Shown here: positions 1-10,941 of the stretch, one piece after another
How positions within the stretch are numbered: the first letter of the stretch is position 1
Layout: each line of letters starts with the position of its first letter
Origin: Spisula solida
Lineage: Eukaryota; Mollusca; Bivalvia; Venerida; Mactridae
Direction: 5' to 3'
NCBI GenBank assembly: GCA_947247005.1
Contig: OX365948.1
Location: 32,988,601-33,052,600, forward strand
Length of the DNA: 64,000 nt
Program-made: the position numbers and the translations under genes
Notes under the pieces: generated by a model
The model's input: only the letters and a program-made list of their open reading frames with translations
The model's database searches: none
What the model was told of the DNA's origin: nothing

Positions 1-820
1 TAGCTAGGCTAACATTCATAGGAACAACCATTCATTATTTCATGTGGTATATGTCACTCCTTGGCACAGCGGTCGGGTTCGATTTGGTTAAGGCAACTGC
101 ATAATTCAGCCATATCTATGGATAGCTAGTATTGGACCATGCGATAGTTAACACTGTCGTATACAGATATTCCTGGCAATATGGAGATATTTTACACTGT
201 TCAACATTGCCATCTATGTGTCCTTGTAGAACCTAATGCAGTCAGATGCAGTTATTGGGGAACCTACCACTACCTACTAAAAATGCCATTTCTGACTCGT
301 GCGAGTTACCTTACCATGTATTCCTGGCTCATTGAGTACCTATCAAGGTTGGTTACTTCAATTGTACGCTCTGTATCATAGGCTATTGTCAAGAAAAGCC
401 ATTCTGCGCTCTTATGATTCAGGACACAACTATTCATTGTGCCGTACCGACCCCCAGCACACAAAAACTTCCACCAGGGCATTGAATAGCATACACATTA
501 ATACAAAATGAACGCATGCCCCTTTCAGAATTTAGGAGGGTAATGCCGTCTCTATGCATTTGATTGCTCTTTTACATGTTTCACTTAAATAATACAATGT
601 AAACTAAGGATAAGCAGTATGGTGTTTTGAGTATGCTTAGATCAATTGCAAGTTTGTTGTATTCATAGTTGGAATAATGTAACATGTAATAAAAAATTTA
701 GTCGTGGTAAATATTGAAACACATACAATATTGTTAGCAATTCTGCAAGAACTTTTGACTATAAATTGGGTATTTACTGCTCTTGCCTAACAATGTACTC
801 CATGTCTTGTTTAAGTACCT
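1..820. other. AT-rich intergenic tract, no gene seen
   Basis: Only short chance reading frames are present, with no family resemblance, splice-site organisation or repeat structure that I can support. The tract leads into the degenerate spaced repeat that follows. Confidence 0.5.
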
Positions 821-828
821 CAAGCGGG

Positions 829-1560
829 GCCTCATGTACATATTTAAAACTATTAAAATGTGAAATAGCTCAAATGTCAACATTTAACACAGTATGAACT
901 TGGGTTACCGAGTTCCTTCGATTAAAACTTTAAGAAAATACATTTAAAGAATACTTCTCTACTAATGGATTTCATTTTATTTTTCCCTTTTTAATTACCC
1001 CTATTACAGCCTCAATTTTATTTAATTCGAACAAGCATTAAAATATTTGATGTATATTCATGCTACTCAGATCAGTATTTATAGTACTTATTAAAGTTAT
1101 ATAGCTATTTCTTGTAATTGTACATTACCTTAATGATTTGACGTATTTTCTATTGTACCTTATAACAGGAATAAGCTTTGGGTTTTACCCCTATTGGGGC
1201 CTCATTTTTACATTGAACTCTTACTTAAGTATCTAGCTGTTGAATTTGCACATTAAACAAATATAAATCACAGCTACAGATCGTTTGTTATACATTTCAG
1301 GTACCATTTATGTGTCTTACCGATAGAACCGTGAAAACGCCTACTTCATCTACTTTTTCATGATTGAGTATATCCAAATTAGGGCCTCAATTGACTGATA
1401 AGTAGTGCTTTGAAATGATTTAAATTATGTAAAAAACATTGTAAGATCATCTGAAATGCATTTTATAATTGTCTTGTTAAGCCATATGGAATACTGGAAT
1501 AAGTATACAAACCTGTTTTTATTTTATTATATTTTTCTCAAAATACCCTTTTCGGGCCTC
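829..1560. repeat. Degenerate tandem array, about 180-bp spacing
   Basis: A short core, (gg)gcctc, usually preceded by 'acccctatt' or a close variant, recurs at about 829, 1009, 1199, 1384 and 1556. The spacings are 180, 190, 185 and 172 bp. Sequence between cores is AT-rich and strongly diverged, with some shared words such as 'ggaataag'. I read this as an old satellite-like array. The alternative is chance recurrence of a short word in AT-rich DNA. Confidence 0.4.
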
Positions 1561-1967
1561 CTTTTGGTAACAATACGTCTATAATAGTGTAATGTATTAT
1601 ATAATTTGTTAGACATATAATTTGTTAATACATTCTAGTACAAAATTACATATTTTGAGCTCTTTACGCTCAATAATTGCCTATATAATGGCCAATACAT
1701 AGCAATATAATGAAACGGCGGCCATCTTGGCGGCCATCTTGATTTGGTCACTTTCCCCCCATTTCCATGATTGCGAGTTTTAACACGTGTTAGTACATAC
1801 ATGTCTGGTACTTTTGCCACCAGTAACAAAACTTTTGCAATTTTGTCTACCTTACCCCATATTTGTATCTAGATACAATGGCCTATATATGTTTTTGGTA
1901 GTATCTGTTAGAAAAATTAATTTTGTATCCCATACTGCCGTATTACATTAGAATACTGCGAAATTAA

Positions 1968-2863
1968 TTAAGGATGTTGGAGCGCTTAGGATCCCACCTT
2001 CAGAATTTGCTCAAATTTTGCCAGGAAGTAAAGAAATCTATACTGACACAAAATATGATGAAAAAACACTAGGTCACGGAACTCGTTTTTCGGGTAATCA
2101 GCCCTGATTGAAGTGTGTATGAATTTTTTTTATAATTCCATGGAAATTGGTGGTGTTGTTCAAATTTGACATTTTTAATTGATGTCTGAGATCTAAATAA
2201 TAAAATATTTTTCAATATTGTTTGGGTACACATTGTTATACATGATCAAGATACCAAAAAGAGTATATTTAATTTTGGTCTAATATATATTGCTCTTTTA
2301 CCCCACCCACTTCATATTTCATGCAGCAAAATAGCACCCAGGTAAAATCCTAATAACTTTTTTTCCCACCTTAAACTTTTTTTAATATTTTGTTAAATAA
2401 GTCTAGTGACATAGATCTTCAAAATTATGCAATAAAAAATATATGTCACCGAGGTATTTTTTTCGCAATTTTTGTTTTTATTTTGGTTAAATGTGGCTAA
2501 AATGCTGAGAAAATCAATGAAAACACTTAAAAATAAATTTATTGAACATGTAAATATCGTGCAAACACATCAACACACAATAAACAAACATTACTAAACT
2601 AACCTGACTCCCAAAAAAGTCATTTGGCATAAATAGCAATATTTTTATTTTTTTACCCCACCCACCTATTTTGTAATGTAATATTTTTCTCGGAATGGAA
2701 ACCGTCATTTCGATTAGAATTTTCTAATTTTATTGCATAATACTTATCAAAACTGTTCAACTTGATTCATTTTAGATTATTTTGACACATTTTTACATTT
2801 ATAAGGCACATAACGTACTATGACAAATGACGCGTGCGCATTGAACCGCTCCAGCATCCTTAA
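1968..2863. mobile_element. Non-autonomous TIR element flanked by TTAA
   Basis: The left end TTAAGGATGTTGGAGCGC at about 1968 is mirrored at 2846-2863, where the reverse complement reads TTAAGGATGCTGGAGCGG. That gives a terminal inverted repeat of about 14 bp after a TTAA at each end. The interior of about 0.9 kb is AT-rich, repeats 'ttttaccccacccac' at 2293 and 2649, and has no transposase frame. TTAA flanks are typical of piggyBac-type insertion, but the TIR is not one I recognise, so the superfamily is left open. Confidence 0.55.
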
Positions 2864-3307
2864 ATCTATACGGAACAAAGTATAGAATCTACGGCGGTAA
2901 ACAAAAAAAATATTTGAAATTAAAGAAAACATACGAAGGATATTGTTTGTTGGCTTATCAAGATAATAATCTTTGAAAGTATCTGGTAAATAGTTTTTTT
3001 TAATTATTAAAAGTGAAGTAATTAAATTATTCCACGTCAATCTCTACAGCGTACTTCTACTTTGATATATGTTAAGTTTTATATTATTGTATTTGTGAAA
3101 TTGTACAATATACATTGTCAATGTGGTTGTAAGATGTTGGCATATTCGTATAAGATACCCGCGAATTTGTAAAAACAATAGTGTGATAGGGTGTTGGCAT
3201 AGTATAAAAAAATGTCAATATAAACAGAAATCACCGACCATTACATTGATTTAGGTAGAACAGATGTTTGTCTTTTGCATTTAAAAACATTCACCACCGC
3301 AAGTTTG

Positions 3308-3381
3308 TATCCTTTGGTTAGTGTAAAGGATATGATCCTTGCCTACGAACTCAGCGGCCCGCGTTCGATTCCTGCAAGCGT
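3308..3381 (+). repeat. tRNA-like sequence (pseudo-tRNA), left flank of transposase locus
   Basis: The segment contains GGTTAGTG (A-box region) and CGTTCGATTCC (B-box-like, TTCGATT loop), spaced as in a tRNA, followed by a T-rich tract. The T-stem pairing is poor, so it is unlikely to be a functional tRNA. It faces inward toward the transposase gene and has an inverted counterpart at 5574-5652. Confidence 0.45.
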
Positions 3382-3568
3382 CGTTATTTTGTTTTTGTTT
3401 TTTGGTATCATGTGTAAGTATATATAAGCACATTCCTTTTATTTCTTGTTTCACAATTTTCTCGTGCTCTTTAAAATAACTTATAGCATTATAAAAGGTT
3501 TGTGTAAGTATAGAATCTTTGCCATTCGTATTTTCACTCTCAACATACATTTATTAGTGAAGTTAGCT

Positions 3569-5289
3569 ATGGAGAATTCGAAGACTAAATCTATCATCAG
3601 AAATGTCGTTGAGGTTAAAATGATATGTTTTTTATGATGATCTCACGTTGTCTTATTTCGGATTCAAGTTTTGCGGTTACTATCGTATGTATGTTTTAGT
3701 TTTAAGTAAAATTGTTTTTTAAATGTTTCAGGCATGCAGGGAAGAAAAGAGGGCCGGTGGATTGCTTGTTCCCCTCGACAACACTCTTGGCAGGGCGGCA
3801 AAATACACTGGATGCGATGTGACGACCTGTTGGCGAGCTACCGTTGCGGATCCCAAGACAGAGAGGAAGAAGCGGTCCGACAGGTATGAAGTGGACAGCT
3901 TCGACAGAGATGTCATACGACGCACGGTACATGAACTCATCGTACAGGGAAGGTGTGTTCCAACAGCTGGAGGCATATTGGAAGCTGTCAGAGAGAAGAT
4001 AGACTTTCCTGGCAAACTGACGTTTCTCAGGAGGCTGCTGAAGGAGATAGGCTTTAGGTGGTCGAGATGTTCATCGAACAGGTCTGTGTTGATGGAGAGG
4101 TCAGATATCGTGGTACGTATCAGCATTTCTTTATTCGTTTTAATATTTTGCTATTCATGTTTTTAAGAGGTGCCTATGCCAGATCATAGCTGCATATGAA
4201 CATAAGCATTTAGACGTGGACACAATGATGCTGAATTAAACAAATAAATGATACTCGGACTGGGAAGTTAGCACTCAGTAATAGCAGAGATTGAATGCTG
4301 AACAGTCATATTAGCACGACATTCCAATTGAAGCTTCCTTGAAAGCGATACTTAATTATGCGAAATAATATGATATTCTTCTGTTTCAGGTTGCAAGGGT
4401 GAATTATCTTCGCCAAATTCAAAAGTATCGTGAGGAGGGTAGGCCGATCATCTATACTGATGAGACGTATGTGCACACGAACCACAGCGCTTAGAAGTGT
4501 TGGCAGTCGGAGAATGTATCTACCAAGATACCGTTTTCCAAGGGAGAACGTTTAATTGTGCTGCATGCTGGATCTGATAATGGTTTCATTAAAGGTGCCA
4601 GTCTATTGTTTAAGGCAGGTACATCTACTGGGGATTATCATGACTCGATGAATAGCCAGAATTTCATCAAGTGGACTAATGACCGACTGATACCGAACTT
4701 ACCAGCTAACTCTGTTCTGGTAGTAGACAATGCTGCATATCATAATGTGCAGTGTGACAAGTGTCCGACTTCCACGACGAGGAAAGCTGACATCCAGTCG
4801 TGGCTTGACAGACATGACATCCGATACACACCGACTATGTTGAAGGCAGAGCTATTGGAACTTTGTAAGCAATCCCAGTCCAAACCGTCCTATGTGCTCG
4901 ATAATATTCTTCAGCAAAATGGTCACGTATGTCTACGCCTCCCACAATACCATGCTGAACTGAATGCTATCGAGCTCATTTGGGCGAATATCAAAGGGAA
5001 AATAGCTGCTGCCAATGTGACGTACAAGTACAAGGACGTTATGAAACTGACACAGGACGCTATCGACTCTGTGACCGAAAGTGACTGGAACTCCTGCTGT
5101 AGACATGTGAGAGATGTTGAACAGAGGTTTCGACAGACGGACGTTTGTATTGATAATGTCATGGAGGACATTATTATAGAGGTTGATGGGGAAGAGACAG
5201 ACACTGCGACTGAGATCGACTCTGATACAGATACGGCTTCCGGGGAAGCTAGTGACTATTCTGACACAGACACTGCATTTGAAGTGTAG
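3569..5289 (+). pseudogene. DDE transposase (IS630/Tc1-like, DDE_3 type), three exons, nonsense-inactivated
   Basis: Exons at 3569-3613, 3732-4112 and 4390-5289 join in phase 0 at ttcag and gt borders. They give a reading frame of about 441 residues. The first 140 residues are a basic helix-turn-helix-like region (REEKRAGGLLVPL...; KKRSDRYEVDSFDRDVIRRT). The catalytic triad is visible: D166 in YTDET, D255 in VVDNAAYH and E337 in AELNAIELIWANIK. The D-to-E spacing is wide (81 residues) compared with D34E Tc1/mariner enzymes. The C-terminus is acidic (EETDTATEIDSDTDT). An in-frame TAG at 4492-4494 (codon 177), just after the first catalytic Asp, interrupts an otherwise clean frame. It sits where a Lys/Trp-rich stretch would be expected (HTNHSA-stop-KCW). 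No other lesion is seen, so inactivation looks recent. A (TTG)n microsatellite follows the stop codon. Confidence 0.85.
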
Positions 5290-5305
5290 AATTAAATACC
5301 GCTCT

Positions 5306-5362
5306 GTTGTTGTTGTTATTGTTGTTGCTGTTTTTGTTGTTGTTGTTGTTGTTGATGATGAT
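5306..5362 (+). repeat. (TTG/ATG)n microsatellite
   Basis: Imperfect gttgttgtt triplet run ending in gatgatgatg, immediately 3' of the transposase stop codon. It is non-coding in that frame. Confidence 0.85.
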
Positions 5363-5573
5363 GTTCTTGTTGAACTGTTTGCATTGAATTATTGTTATAT
5401 TTTGTATTTCAAATGTGCAATTGATGTGTAATAATATTATTAAATATCCAAAAATGCAAACAATTATGTAAAATAATAAGAATACAAATGTAAAAAAAAT
5501 AACTTATAATTATAAAAATAACGTTTGATTTCCATTTTGCATACACTTATATGAAATATGATAAAAAAAATAG

Positions 5574-5652
5574 AACGCTTCGGGGGTTCGATCCCGGGAC
5601 TGTTTCTTCATTGAAAGTATTGCACACTACTAACCCACTACACTATTTTGTC
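5574..5652 (-). repeat. tRNA-like sequence (pseudo-tRNA), right flank of transposase locus
   Basis: Read on the minus strand it has TAGTGTAGTGGGTTAGTA (strongly A-box-like) and CGGGATCGAACCCCCG (B-box-like), followed by a long T-run. It is inverted relative to the tRNA-like sequence at 3308-3381. Both face the transposase gene and end in CGTT plus T-rich DNA. Confidence 0.5.
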
Positions 5653-5659
5653 AGATGGG

Positions 5660-7190
5660 AACAATCACAATTTTTATCCCATAAGTAACGCGAAACATAG
5701 TACATGTTTGTAAAGATAATCCTTTTTCCAATATCTTTATACATATATACTTGGCCCTCCTGTTTACATTTAATGGGCCAGGTCCTAATACCGCGTTGGA
5801 GTTATACCCCCAATCCCGCGAATGAGTCACACAATGCATGTATTAATTTATGCGCGGTTCAAGAGGGTTGTTCAGACCCACTTGAATTTGGTTGTCCTGT
5901 ATATATAAATACATGAGTTGTGCAGGAATTTGATCAGGATATCCCACTGAGATCACAAAACTGGTTTGATCCGTCTGAGCAAATGGTGGCCCGACTCGAT
6001 CTTTCTTGAGAATATATTATTAGGATGCCCCCTCCCTTCCCCTGAGAAAATGTGCTGCGACTGCGCATGTTAAAAGTTAATTTTATTTCACTGAACGAAA
6101 AATTCAACGGTCAATACTTCAAAACAAACGGGAAGTACAAAATATAAATTTAAAAGAACGCAACTACCAGAAACTATACATGTATTCAAGTGGCACGGAC
6201 GTATACATTCATCCAAAGAATACTTGGATTTTTATATGATCTTTGCTCCCTCATTTTAAATTACAGTCATCGGGATAAGAGCTGTTTTATTATCCTAATA
6301 TTAATCTCCCGCTGATATTATACAGATCTTACATCAGAAGGATGCAACTATATGTCCAATTAAATAGCCACCGCGGTGACATATGTTGCATTATACAATG
6401 TGTCAGACACGTAGTTGACCAATTACATAGCAGGGGGTCTTTTCCACTGATTACTAATTCAGATTATGGGTTTTATGACACTTAATTGGTTTTGAAAATA
6501 TGTTTTAATACGGGTATCTATAGGGACACTTTAAACGAATACCGGACTGTCATTTAATTTTCTCAATATACATGAATTAGGCATTTAATATTTTCATAAC
6601 GCGAACAGCAGTGCGTTCATTTTCGCTACAAATTTCCCTCATTTTAGCCTTTTAATTAAAATACTTATTGTTTAAATTTAACATAATTAGTATAATATTA
6701 TTTTTTGTATTTAATACCACGAACACTATTGTGAATAAGCATGCCATGATATGTCTGCGTGGTGGTGGATTTATCTAGCACTTATAAGTGCAAGTTTATG
6801 TCTACGTGTGTTATGGATGATTGTCAAAATAATTTAATTGGTGAGTATCTTCATAAAAATATTGTAGATTAATTCGTATTTTATAAGGTTACCGAAAATA
6901 ATATTTGAACGAATATTTAATAATATTGCTGTATAATCATAATTATTATTGAATAGTCTTCTCAACTTATAAATATTGAAAGCGCTCGTGAATAAGATAT
7001 TTTACTGAGAAATATATTTAAATCTTAATGAAATTTCATTATCCCAATAAGAATTTTAGGCCATGTAATCACTTCCCTACATGTTCGTTCAACTGAAGAA
7101 AAAAGTAAAGCAAAAACATCGTCAACAAAGTACTTTTATCTCAAGTATAACGGATCGCTAATGCTAGGAGTAATGGCTGAATAACGATTG
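5660..7190. other. Intergenic, no gene recognised
   Basis: AT-rich DNA with scattered short frames. I see no protein family, terminal repeat or RNA gene that I can support. Confidence 0.45.
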
Positions 7191-7208
7191 AATCGATATA
7201 TGGACACC

Positions 7209-7241
7209 CCGGAAGTTGAGATATTAATCTGGCGCATGCGC
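7209..7241. promoter_or_regulatory. ETS plus NRF-1-like motif pair
   Basis: CCGGAAGT (ETS core) at about 7209-7216 lies just upstream of the palindrome GCGCATGCGC (NRF-1 consensus) at 7232-7241, in otherwise AT-rich DNA. In animals this pairing is typical of broadly active promoters. No matching first coding exon could be recognised on either strand, so the target gene is unknown. Confidence 0.3.
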
Positions 7242-7699
7242 ATAGGCGTCAAGGGAAGACAATTTCAAAGGGAGGTTAGCTAGTTTCGGGAAAGGCCTAT
7301 TGGAAACCGCGTTCGTTATAACGATGGGTGGTTAAACAATTTGGACTTTACTACCAAAACAATAAATATTATAGTACTATATCTTATAGCAATACACGGT
7401 TTGGTACAAAGCTTTACGAATTTCGAAAGATTTTGGGTCATAGCCACTTTCATGATGTGTTTATCAAGATTATAAAACGTTTCCTGAGTAGAGGATATGA
7501 CCCTTTAATTTTGCAAAGGACTGCATGCTTAGAAGTGGGTCCATTTACAGCTCGCCATTAAATTTATGCTTCCTATTTCATTGTCATGATTGTGCTATGA
7601 CCGGACAATATACAGACTCTATGATATGCCTAACCTCAAGCCTTTTTGGACGGCTGACATTGAAGCCTGTCTGTTACATTGTCTTGTCGTACCCTTAAA

Positions 7700-7716
7700 T
7701 GTTTTGCTGTCTTGTT
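7700..7716. repeat. Target-site duplication, left copy
   Basis: TGTTTTGCTGTCTTGTT occurs here and again, identically, at 9355-9371. The two copies bracket the LINE fragment exactly. Confidence 0.85.
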
Positions 7717-9354
7717 CGTTTTTAACATTTTTTTATTTTCATAAGACATATTATATAGCTATACACAATACATAATATACAATTTTGTCAAAAAAAAAAT
7801 GTGAAACTAATTCCTGAATCTTTATGATATTATTCATTAATGTCATTATGATTTTTGTAGTATATATATAGTGGAGGGGGGAGAGTTATGAGGACAGTCG
7901 CTTAGAAGATATGTTGTGGTTGTAGAGAGTGAGAAAGGAAAGTAAGAGAAAGATAATAAGAAATGGTTACGGGTTCGGGGAATTTACACAATATCACTAT
8001 TTGAGTTATACAAGTTAAACTTCTGCCATTTTCTGTTACAGATTTGGAGTTTGTTTTTGAATAGTGCGATTGTTTGTTCCAGTTTTTTTCGATAGTTAAT
8101 GTATTCTTTAAATGACTGAATCGTCGGTGTGTGTTTATTGCATTTACATTTAAATATGAAATATTTTGCAAGCAGTATAATATAGTTGGTAATAAGCCCA
8201 TCTTCTTCTGTATTCTTTATAATGTTGCAAACTGAAATATTTTGAAATGTGATATTTAAGTCTTTTGAAAGTTTTTGTACTAGATATGACCTAACTTCAG
8301 CCCAAAAACTTTGTACAATATGACATTCCCAGAACATATGGTATATAGAGTCTGGTTGTCTATTGCAAAAATCACATAAGCTTGACTGGGTTATATGACA
8401 CTTGTGTAAAAACGAATTGTCGGGTATTATATTCATGAGGTATTTATACTGAAATTCTCTAAGTTTAGTGTCTATTGTAATAGTATTCGTTTGTTGGAAA
8501 ATTTTAACCCATTCTGTGTCTTCTATGGTGAACCTGAGATTCCATTTTTGTTTGTATTTTGGTTCTGTTGATAGTTTAGTCTTGATTAGTGAATTATATG
8601 CAATCTTACTTAATTTGCTTTTTCCATTTAGTCTATCGATTATGTAGTTTGGCGGGTTGTATGTTATAATTTCGTTTTGCATTTGTGTCTTCAATTCTTT
8701 CGGTATGTTTTTAATGAGGGTATAGTATTTCAAGTAGTCTCCATTAGGGATATCATATAGAAATTTCATCTGCTCGAAGCTGTGGAATATTTTGTGTCTG
8801 AAGTCAAATATATGTTCTACATACTGGATTCCTTTACTGAACCAGGTGTTATAGTAAAATAACTCATTTTTATTTATATGTTTTATACTTGAATTATTCC
8901 AGATGATTTGTTTGGATGTTTGGATTTCAGTGTTTAGGGTGTTGACCTTAGACCATGAAATCAATATATCCTTTAAAAAATTTGATTTTATATTGAGACT
9001 TTTACAGTCTTTTTCAGTAATATAACATTTAAATAGTAATAATCCTCCATACTTTTCTAATTCGGTCTTGTAATGAAAACTCCAGTTGGCGTTTGAATTA
9101 AAAATTCTTTTTATCCAGCTTATATTTAATGAATCTAGAAAACATTCCATGTCTATCATTTTTAGACCCCCGTCTTTGTATTCTTGAATTATTTGTTTAC
9201 GTGATATTTTATCAGGTTTTGAATTCCACAAGAAATCAAAGAAAATTGTATTGATCAATTTTATAAAATGTGCTGGTGGGTTTTGTAACACAGTAAGGGG
9301 ATAAATTAGCTTTGGAAGAACAAATGTTTTTAGAACTGCTATTTTTCCAATGAG
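7717..9354 (-). mobile_element. 5'-truncated LINE, L1/Tx1-like, with 17-bp TSD
   Basis: About 1.64 kb of a non-LTR retrotransposon inserted on the minus strand. The 5' end is cut within ORF2 at 9354, exactly at the right target-site duplication. The 3' end is an AT-rich UTR of about 270 bp ending at the left duplication. 5' truncation and a long perfect TSD are the hallmarks of target-primed reverse transcription. Identical TSD copies and an uninterrupted frame indicate a relatively young insertion. Confidence 0.9.
7984..9354 (-). CDS. LINE ORF2 C-terminal part (thumb, connection and zinc-knuckle-like end)
   Basis: An open frame of 456 codons on the minus strand begins inside the reverse transcriptase C-terminus (LIGKIAVLKTFVLPKLIYPL). 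It continues through the L1/Tx1-type segment FFDFLWNSKPDKISRKQII and KDGGLKMIDMECFLDSLNIS. Near the end it has the zf-RVT-like motif CDFCNRQPDSIYHMFWECH. The catalytic palm with its ADD motif and the endonuclease are absent because the element is 5'-truncated at 9354. The open frame continues about 13 codons upstream into host DNA by chance; those residues belong to the target site, not the element. It is not expected to be expressed or active by itself. Confidence 0.88.
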   Translation of the reverse strand, partial: LIGKIAVLKTFVLPKLIYPLTVLQNPPAHFIKLINTIFFDFLWNSKPDKISRKQIIQEYKDGGLKMIDMECFLDSLNISWIKRIFNSNANWSFHYKTELEKYGGLLLFKCYITEKDCKSLNIKSNFLKDILISWSKVNTLNTEIQTSKQIIWNNSSIKHINKNELFYYNTWFSKGIQYVEHIFDFRHKIFHSFEQMKFLYDIPNGDYLKYYTLIKNIPKELKTQMQNEIITYNPPNYIIDRLNGKSKLSKIAYNSLIKTKLSTEPKYKQKWNLRFTIEDTEWVKIFQQTNTITIDTKLREFQYKYLMNIIPDNSFLHKCHITQSSLCDFCNRQPDSIYHMFWECHIVQSFWAEVRSYLVQKLSKDLNITFQNISVCNIIKNTEEDGLITNYIILLAKYFIFKCKCNKHTPTIQSFKEYINYRKKLEQTIALFKNKLQICNRKWQKFNLYNSNSDIV

Positions 9355-9371
9355 TGTTTTGCTGTCTTGTT
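9355..9371. repeat. Target-site duplication, right copy
   Basis: Identical 17-bp partner of 7700-7716, immediately next to the truncated 5' end of the LINE. Confidence 0.85.
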
Positions 9372-9793
9372 GCTCTGACTTCTGATAGGTCATTGAGTAC
9401 TTTATGTGCTACTCGATGGACGTTATTCATATACTGTTTCATGTTTTACATTCTTTTAGTACCTGTCATTGTGGCCTTTTTGTTAGAGGGCATTACATGG
9501 CGGGGAACTTTTAATTACCCTGTAATGTTCTATAAGGTTGTCTATTGAGTAAGTGTGAGTTTTGGTGCACTGTAAAACGTTTAAGCCCCCAGTGACATCT
9601 GTCGCTGTCCGTACCAATGCGGAAGCCCTTTAGTCAACCTTCCTCTATGTATGTATTGTCCACTTTATAGTAAAAATACAAAATATTTTGCCATTGTGTC
9701 TTTTTGTTAAACTTTGTTCATTTTGTATGTGCCATTCTGCAATTTCGATGTCCAGCACAAGGCTGCTTCGTATCTTTCAAAATTCCATGTACA

Positions 9794-10357
9794 CTATATA
9801 TGTGTTGTAGATTGTCGTTGTGGTGTGTAATGCCCAGTTGTTATTTTCTCGTCACCTGGCTCTCGCTCCGTTTTAGTTTGACTGACTGAGGCGGCAGACT
9901 TTCGGGACAGGATGTTTTCAGTTGGGCTTTGTGCTTTGTGTGTTTTTAATGTTTTCTGTGCTCGGCTGGTTAAGTTGGGTGCTGCCTTACCTATCTGACT
10001 TAATATAATCTTTTTACAGGCGAGACTAAGGTCAGGCGACTTGTCACATCTATGGATATTACTTATCATTATTAATTGGTTAGAACTTCTTATATTAAAA
10101 GTTCCCAATTCGTCTCTTTGACGTGTCTGTTTGTAGGAAAGGCTACGTATTAATGCCACGACATATCCGACTAATCTGTTATTTAAGTGTTGTCTATGAC
10201 AGGCATGATCAAAAAAGTTTTGGAGAGAGAACCAGGCTGAGTAGTCATGTTGGATCTGTGGCAGGCGTAATTTTACTCGCTCCGTATGTAATTTAATTAA
10301 ATAACTGTTCTCAAATTTGGCGTCCGGGATTGAAATTGTATTTCTTTTATTAATCAC
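9794..10357 (-). CDS. Open frame of 187 codons, unrecognised, possibly repeat-derived
   Basis: An uninterrupted minus-strand frame with a basic, Ser/Thr/Lys-rich C-terminal half (SRAQKTLKTHKAQSPTENIL) and no motif I recognise. It ends about 440 bp on the downstream side from the LINE insertion. It could be a remnant of an older retroelement ORF1 or a chance frame. No splice junctions or coding-family support are evident, and the start codon is arbitrary. Confidence 0.2.
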   Translation of the reverse strand: MINKRNTISIPDAKFENSYLIKLHTERVKLRLPQIQHDYSAWFSLQNFFDHACHRQHLNNRLVGYVVALIRSLSYKQTRQRDELGTFNIRSSNQLIMISNIHRCDKSPDLSLACKKIILSQIGKAAPNLTSRAQKTLKTHKAQSPTENILSRKSAASVSQTKTEREPGDEKITTGHYTPQRQSTTHI

Positions 10358-10941
10358 TGATTGGTTTAATTGTTAGAATTTGTCTTATTTTTGTAAATTG
10401 TTTTATTCATAGAATTAAGTTAGGAATTACGTTTATATTGTATTGTGCATCTTGTTAGAGATGTATTTTATTGTGTGTTGAATTCTAAATTAATTATGGG
10501 TGCAGTTTAATTAAAATGTATTTAACTAAGCTTATATTTTTATTTTTATTGTAGTACTTTAAAAGTCCACTATAGCGATGACGTAAGGGCGTTTGTATAA
10601 AGAATGGTAGGGTTACAATATCGAAATATATTTCATATGTGTTGCAAGACATTAATAAATTGACATGGTCTAACAAAATTAATTTCAGTGTATTTTATTT
10701 GCATTTTTTTTGTAAATTTGGCACGTATAAATACAAAGATCATATAACTATAAATTTTATCCGATAATTCCATGATAAATATAATTAAGGGGACCGGTAT
10801 ACTAATTAGACATAACGTCATGATAATTATTTTTGTTTTACGTTACGTAACTTCATTTCAATCTTTTTTTTGTCATTTGTCATGCCTAGTTTTCCCCATT
10901 TCAGAGCATGTCGCGAAGTTGTCAAGAGCATTTTGAAAGGT

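Noticed and set aside
3702..4126. Minus-strand open frames opposite the transposase
   Set aside because: Shadows of exon 2; no family features. The plus strand carries DDE motifs and correct splice sites.
5183..5431. Val-rich open frame
   Set aside because: Translation of the (TTG)n microsatellite after the transposase stop.
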